Below are positions 43,090 to 46,279 of a stretch of DNA of 46,279 nt, piece by piece (the stretch's first letter is position 1; the number at the start of each line of letters is the position of its first letter). Origin of the DNA: Actinomadura rubrisoli (GTDB lineage: Bacteria > Actinomycetota > Actinomycetes > Streptosporangiales > Streptosporangiaceae). The stretch spans positions 1 to 46,279 of the forward strand of contig NZ_SMKU01000029.1 of assembly GCF_004349215.1 (NCBI RefSeq), read 5' to 3'. A program made the translations under genes and the position numbers. The notes beneath the pieces were generated by a model. That model was not told the origin of the DNA. It worked only from the letters and a program-made list of their open reading frames with translations, and did no database searches.

Positions 43090-44034
43090 GCCGCTGCACT
43101 GTCCAGCGCCCTCCGTGTTTCCCAATGCCCTCCGGAGGGCGCCCCGCTGCTCGGCGAACGCGCGCCGCGCGATCCCCGCGGACAGGATGCCGTCGAACCC
43201 GTGGCAGGCGCCCGGCACATGGTGCAGTTCGGTCGGGACGCCCGCGGCGATGAGCCGGTGCGCGAAGGCGAGGTCCTCGTCGCGCAGCGGGTCGATCTCG
43301 GCGGCCAGCACGTACGCGGGCGGCAGTCCGGCCAGGTCGGCGGCCCGCGCGGGCGCCGCGTACGCCGGGACGTCCTCCCGTCCGCCCAGGTAGTGCCGCC
43401 ACATGTGCCGGACGTCGGTCCGGTTGAACAGCGGAGGGCCGGTGAAGGCCCGCATCGACGGGGTGTCCATGCGGTCGTCCAGCACCGGGTAGAGGAGCAT
43501 CTGGAACGCCAGGGGCGGCCCGTCCTCGTCCCGGGCGCGCAGCGCCACCGCGACCGCGAGGGCGCCGCCCGCGCTGCCGCCGCCGACCGCGACCCGCGCC
43601 GGGTCGCCGCCCAGCTCGGACGCGTGCGCGTGCGCCCACACCGTCGCGGCGTAGCAGTCCTCGAAGCCCGCGGGGAACGGATGCTCGGGCGCCAGCCGGT
43701 AGCCGACCGACACCACCGCGATCCCGTCCTCGGCGGCGAACTCCAGGCAGCGCCCGTGCTCGTTCTCCAGGCCGCCGGTGACGAAGCCGCCGCCGTGGAA
43801 GTACACGAGGACGGGCGCCGGCCGTCGCGCGCGCACGGGCAGGTACGTCCTCACCGGGACGGGCGGTGCGCCGGGCGCGCCGGGAACCGTCCGGTCCGCG
43901 ACCTCCACGCGCGGATCGGCGGACGGCTCCACGAGCACCGACACGAGCGCGCGCATGGCCGCGCGCGCCTCGGCCGGGTCGGCCAGTCCCACATAGGGCA
44001 TGCCGTCGAGGGCGGCGGCGAGTTCGGCGTCCAT
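43087..44034 (-). CDS. Alpha/beta hydrolase, hormone-sensitive-lipase (HSL) type esterase
   Basis: 315-residue esterase. Oxyanion motif HGGG at residues 80-83 (VYFHGGGFVTGG), nucleophile Ser154 in VGGGSAGGALA, acid Asp in AEIDPLRDED and catalytic His in ACHGFDG. No signal peptide; cytoplasmic. It probably hydrolyses short acyl or acetyl esters. AGGAGG 5 nt before the ATG. It lies just upstream of gntR on the same strand, so it may be linked to the sugar operon (for instance removing acyl groups from an imported glycoside), but the AT-rich gap suggests a separate promoter. Confidence 0.93.
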   Translation of the reverse strand: MDAELAAALDGMPYVGLADPAEARAAMRALVSVLVEPSADPRVEVADRTVPGAPGAPPVPVRTYLPVRARRPAPVLVYFHGGGFVTGGLENEHGRCLEFAAEDGIAVVSVGYRLAPEHPFPAGFEDCYAATVWAHAHASELGGDPARVAVGGGSAGGALAVAVALRARDEDGPPLAFQMLLYPVLDDRMDTPSMRAFTGPPLFNRTDVRHMWRHYLGGREDVPAYAAPARAADLAGLPPAYVLAAEIDPLRDEDLAFAHRLIAAGVPTELHHVPGACHGFDGILSAGIARRAFAEQRGALRRALGNTEGAGQCSG

Positions 44035-44068
44035 CGGACCTCCTGGGGTCGGAGCCGGAAGACGGGAA

Positions 44069-44106
44069 GACGCGCCCCCGGGCGGGAGGTCACCCGGGGG
44101 CGCGTC
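44069..44106 (-). terminator. Terminator after the DUF4185 gene
   Basis: Perfect 14-bp stem GACGCGCCCCCGGG (44069-44082) / CCCGGGGGCGCGTC (44093-44106) with a 10-nt loop, about 60 nt after the DUF4185 stop on the minus strand and 35 nt before the esterase start. Confidence 0.8.
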
Positions 44107-44166
44107 GTGGAGCGGCCCCGCCGTGGACGGGACGGATTCGGGCCGCTGGTCAGGGCCGGCGCGCGG

Positions 44167-45423
44167 TCAGCCGCTCACCGGCACGTTCACGTAGCGGGCG
44201 CGGTAGATGGTGACGTCCCGGTAGTTGTCGTTCGCCGGCCCGGAGGTCCGGTCGAGGCTGTTGACGTTGTAGGAGATCACCAGGTTGCCCGAGGACGACA
44301 GCGCGGCGTGCTGGTGCGCGTTGTAGGTGTACACGTCGGGGTCGCAGTAGGAGCCGAACGCGCCGGTCTCGGGCGTCCGGTAGACGGTCTGCTCGCCGGT
44401 GAACGGGCCCGCCGCCGAGCACGACAGCAGGACGTCGATCTCCGCCCCGAACGCGATCTTGGTGTCCTGGTTGACCATGACGATGTGCGAGCCGCGCCTG
44501 CTCACGCTGAACTCGTTCGACACCCCGCTCAGCAGCCGCGCCGAGGCCGACTCCGCCGGCGACCAGCCGCCCGAGGTCCGGTAGCTCCACGTCCCGCGAA
44601 GGTCGCCGCCCTTCACCCGCGCGACGTGCAGGTACTTGGTATTCACCTTGGTGGCGGGGTCGGTGTAGTCCTCGGTGCCATAGACGTAGGTGTAGCCGCC
44701 GTCCCTGAGGACCGCCGAACCCCACTGGATCCCGGCGGACGAGGGCATCGCCTGCACCCGTACAGGCGTGGACAGGTTCCGCGTGGAGAAGCGCGCGAGG
44801 ACGTTGCCCTTGAACTTCATGTCCCACGGGTCGCCGTTGTCGGGATCCGGGTCGTAGTACTCGCGGTAGAGCTGCTGGACCTCCGCGCCGCTCTGGGTGA
44901 GGTCGCCCGCCCAGTACCAGTCGGCGCGCCGCGGGGGCGGCATGACCGCCTTGGGGTCGGCCGCCGTCCCGCCGTGGACGGTGGTGAGCGCGCCGCCCTT
45001 CCCCTGCACGACGAACGAGTTGTTGATGAACGGCGTCGTCCCGCCCTCCTCGACCACGACCGGACGGGAGCCGTCCGTGTTGACCTTGCCGAGGAAGGTG
45101 TCGGAGAAGGCGTAGACGATGCGTCCGTCCGACAGCTTCAGCGAGTACGTCGTGTCGGCGCCGGTCCAGTCGTCGAGCAGGGTGTTGCTGTTGCCGTACG
45201 CGGTGAACTTGCTGTTCTGCGCGGTGTTCTGGGCGGCCGTGCCGAACGTGGGGGCGGGCTTGCCGGAGCAGACCGGCCCGGCGCCAGGCTTGGGGCCGTG
45301 CCCATGGCCATGCCCATCGGCGGCCGCAGGACCGGCCGATGTGGCCACCAACCCGGCCGTCACCAGGACGGACGCGACGAACGAGCGGCGTGAGAGGGGA
45401 CGTGAGGGGACGGGATTCTGCAT
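44167..45423 (-). CDS. Secreted DUF4185-like beta-propeller protein
   Basis: 418-residue exported protein. Twin-arginine-type signal with SRRSFVASVLV and a hydrophobic stretch ending GPAAA near residue 35; the mature protein would start DGHGHGHGPK. The rest has glycosidase-like five-bladed propeller features: RIVYAFSDTFLG, FINNSFVVQ, DWYWAGDLTQ, YTYVYGTEDY, YLHVARVKGGDLRGTW, EFSVSRRGSHIVMVNQD, ending in the ISYNVNSLD strand. DUF4185 is of unknown function but related to GH43/GH117-like folds. No catalytic residues are assigned. GGAGG precedes the ATG. Probably co-transcribed with the SDR upstream (21-nt gap). Confidence 0.82.
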   Translation of the reverse strand: MQNPVPSRPLSRRSFVASVLVTAGLVATSAGPAAADGHGHGHGPKPGAGPVCSGKPAPTFGTAAQNTAQNSKFTAYGNSNTLLDDWTGADTTYSLKLSDGRIVYAFSDTFLGKVNTDGSRPVVVEEGGTTPFINNSFVVQGKGGALTTVHGGTAADPKAVMPPPRRADWYWAGDLTQSGAEVQQLYREYYDPDPDNGDPWDMKFKGNVLARFSTRNLSTPVRVQAMPSSAGIQWGSAVLRDGGYTYVYGTEDYTDPATKVNTKYLHVARVKGGDLRGTWSYRTSGGWSPAESASARLLSGVSNEFSVSRRGSHIVMVNQDTKIAFGAEIDVLLSCSAAGPFTGEQTVYRTPETGAFGSYCDPDVYTYNAHQHAALSSSGNLVISYNVNSLDRTSGPANDNYRDVTIYRARYVNVPVSG

Positions 45424-45444
45424 GGAAACCTCCGCAGGGACCGG

Positions 45445-46248
45445 TCAGTGAGAAGGATCGGGAAGGGCCGCAGGATTGCGGGCCAGCAGGCCGCCGTCCA
45501 CGCGATGTTCGGCGCCGGTGATGAAGGACGAGCGGGGTCCGGCGAGGAAGGCCACAACCTCGGCGACCTCCTCCGCGCGCGCGACGCGTCCGAGGGGATG
45601 GGCCCGGCCCCACTCCGCCACCTGCGCGTCCTGCGTCGTCTCGCCGCGGAACAGGTCGGCGGCCCAGCGCAGCATCGGCGTGTCGACCGACCCGGGGCAC
45701 ACCGCGTTCGCCCGGATGCCGTCCTCGGCGTGGTCGAGCGCCATCGACCGCGTCAGCGCGTTGATCGCGGCCTTGCTCGCGCTGTAGGCGGCCACCCGCG
45801 CCTGCGACACGAACGCCTGCACCGACGACACCGTGACGATCGCCCCGCCGCCGCGGCGCCGCATTTCCGGGACGGCCGCGCGGCAGACGAGGAAGACGCC
45901 CTTGAGGTTGACGTCGAGCACTTCGTCCCACAGTTCCTCGGAGGTGTCCTCGACCGTGCCGTAGCGCTGGACGCCCGCGCACGTCACGACCACGTCCAGG
46001 CCCCCGTAGCGGGACACGGCCGTCCCGACGAGAGCGCTCGTCTGCGCGGCGTCGGTCACGTCCGCGACGACGCCGGCCGCCTCCAGGCCGGCCGCGCCGA
46101 GCTCCTCCTCCGCCCGCCGGACGCCGTCCTCCTCGACGCCGCAGAACACCACGGCCGCGCCGTCTCCGGCGAGCCGTTCCACCACGGCCCGGCCGATCCC
46201 CAGCGACCCGCCGGTGACCAAGGCGATCTTGCCCTCGAACTCGCTCAC
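45445..46248 (-). CDS. SDR family oxidoreductase
   Basis: 267-residue classical short-chain dehydrogenase. TGGSLGIG at residues 12-19, CAGV in the NNAG place (residues 90-93), Asn114, catalytic Ser141/142, Tyr155 and Lys159 (YSASK). NAVCPGSVDTPM and the RVDGGLLA C-terminus are standard. Substrate unknown; many relatives act on sugars, so a link with the sugar region is possible. GTG start preceded by GAGGGGG. The GTGA at its start suggests coupling to an upstream gene outside the window. Confidence 0.93.
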   Translation of the reverse strand: MSEFEGKIALVTGGSLGIGRAVVERLAGDGAAVVFCGVEEDGVRRAEEELGAAGLEAAGVVADVTDAAQTSALVGTAVSRYGGLDVVVTCAGVQRYGTVEDTSEELWDEVLDVNLKGVFLVCRAAVPEMRRRGGGAIVTVSSVQAFVSQARVAAYSASKAAINALTRSMALDHAEDGIRANAVCPGSVDTPMLRWAADLFRGETTQDAQVAEWGRAHPLGRVARAEEVAEVVAFLAGPRSSFITGAEHRVDGGLLARNPAALPDPSH

Positions 46249-46279
46249 GTGTTGTCCCCCTCGATCATCCCGCTGCCCC
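46245..46279 (-). CDS. Possible 3' tail of an upstream gene
   Basis: On the minus strand the open frame GSGMIEGDNT ends in a TGA that overlaps the SDR start as GTGA. Such 4-nt overlaps mark operon partners, but ten residues give no homology and the call rests on geometry only. Confidence 0.25.
   Translation of the reverse strand, partial: GSGMIEGDNT

Noticed and set aside
1..46279. CRISPR arrays, tRNA or rRNA genes, insertion sequences, prophage or biosynthetic cluster genes
   Set aside because: None could be recognised on either strand by reading; tRNA absence was not verified with a covariance search.

Overview
The window looks like one end of a contig from a high-GC actinobacterium, most likely Actinomadura or a close relative in the Streptosporangiales. 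This placement is inferred from the very GC-rich coding sequence, frequent GTG starts, two tandem conservons (CvnABCD), nickel superoxide dismutase with its maturation protease, an actinobacterial fused 2-oxoglutarate decarboxylase/dehydrogenase (Kgd) and MsiK-type sugar ABC genes. No rRNA, tRNA, CRISPR array, transposase or phage gene was seen. The first 62 bases are not genomic: they match, with a few errors, an Illumina Nextera adapter.

Layout. 63-3436: truncated quinone-oxidoreductase-like MDR gene, a TetM/Otr(A)-like ribosomal-protection GTPase with a possible regulatory upstream ORF, and a DUF985 cupin. 3408-3653: a cluster of short repeats and palindromes. 3668-11878: two consecutive conservons on the minus strand, each in the order histidine-kinase-like CvnA, roadblock CvnB, DUF742 CvnC, small GTPase CvnD, with matching junctions. 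12343-19302: degenerate CbiX-like protein, crotonase and SDR pair, dihydrodipicolinate-reductase-like dehydrogenase, DedA membrane protein, Xi-class glutathione transferase, Ser/Thr kinase. 19426-26048: AIM24 protein, an elaborate 70-nt inverted repeat, kgd, a small DUF6104 protein, and a DUF4097/PadR pair. 26107-33149: MDR oxidoreductase, polar amino-acid ABC transporter, malic enzyme, CGNR regulator overlapping sodX antiparallel, sodN. 33276-34718: secreted M1 metallopeptidase.

34765-43049 is a minus-strand catabolic operon: GntR/FCD regulator, lipoprotein sugar-binding protein, two MalFG-type permeases, a large cytoplasmic GH38-like glycosidase and a glucarate-dehydratase-like enolase-superfamily enzyme. 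No transporter ATPase is encoded, so a shared one is probably used. The combination suggests uptake of an intact glycoside that carries or yields a sugar acid. Behind it lie an HSL-type esterase, a secreted Tat-type DUF4185 protein and an SDR, which may or may not belong to the same pathway.

The strongest candidates for something undescribed are this GH38-like/GlucD-like operon, the Trp-periodic helix in the PadR regulator, the nested inverted repeat upstream of kgd, the upstream ORF overlapping the ribosomal-protection gene, and a His-Gly motif shared by the mature N-termini of two unrelated secreted proteins. Promoters and operators are predictions by eye. Long open frames antisense to the real genes were treated as GC-bias shadows.
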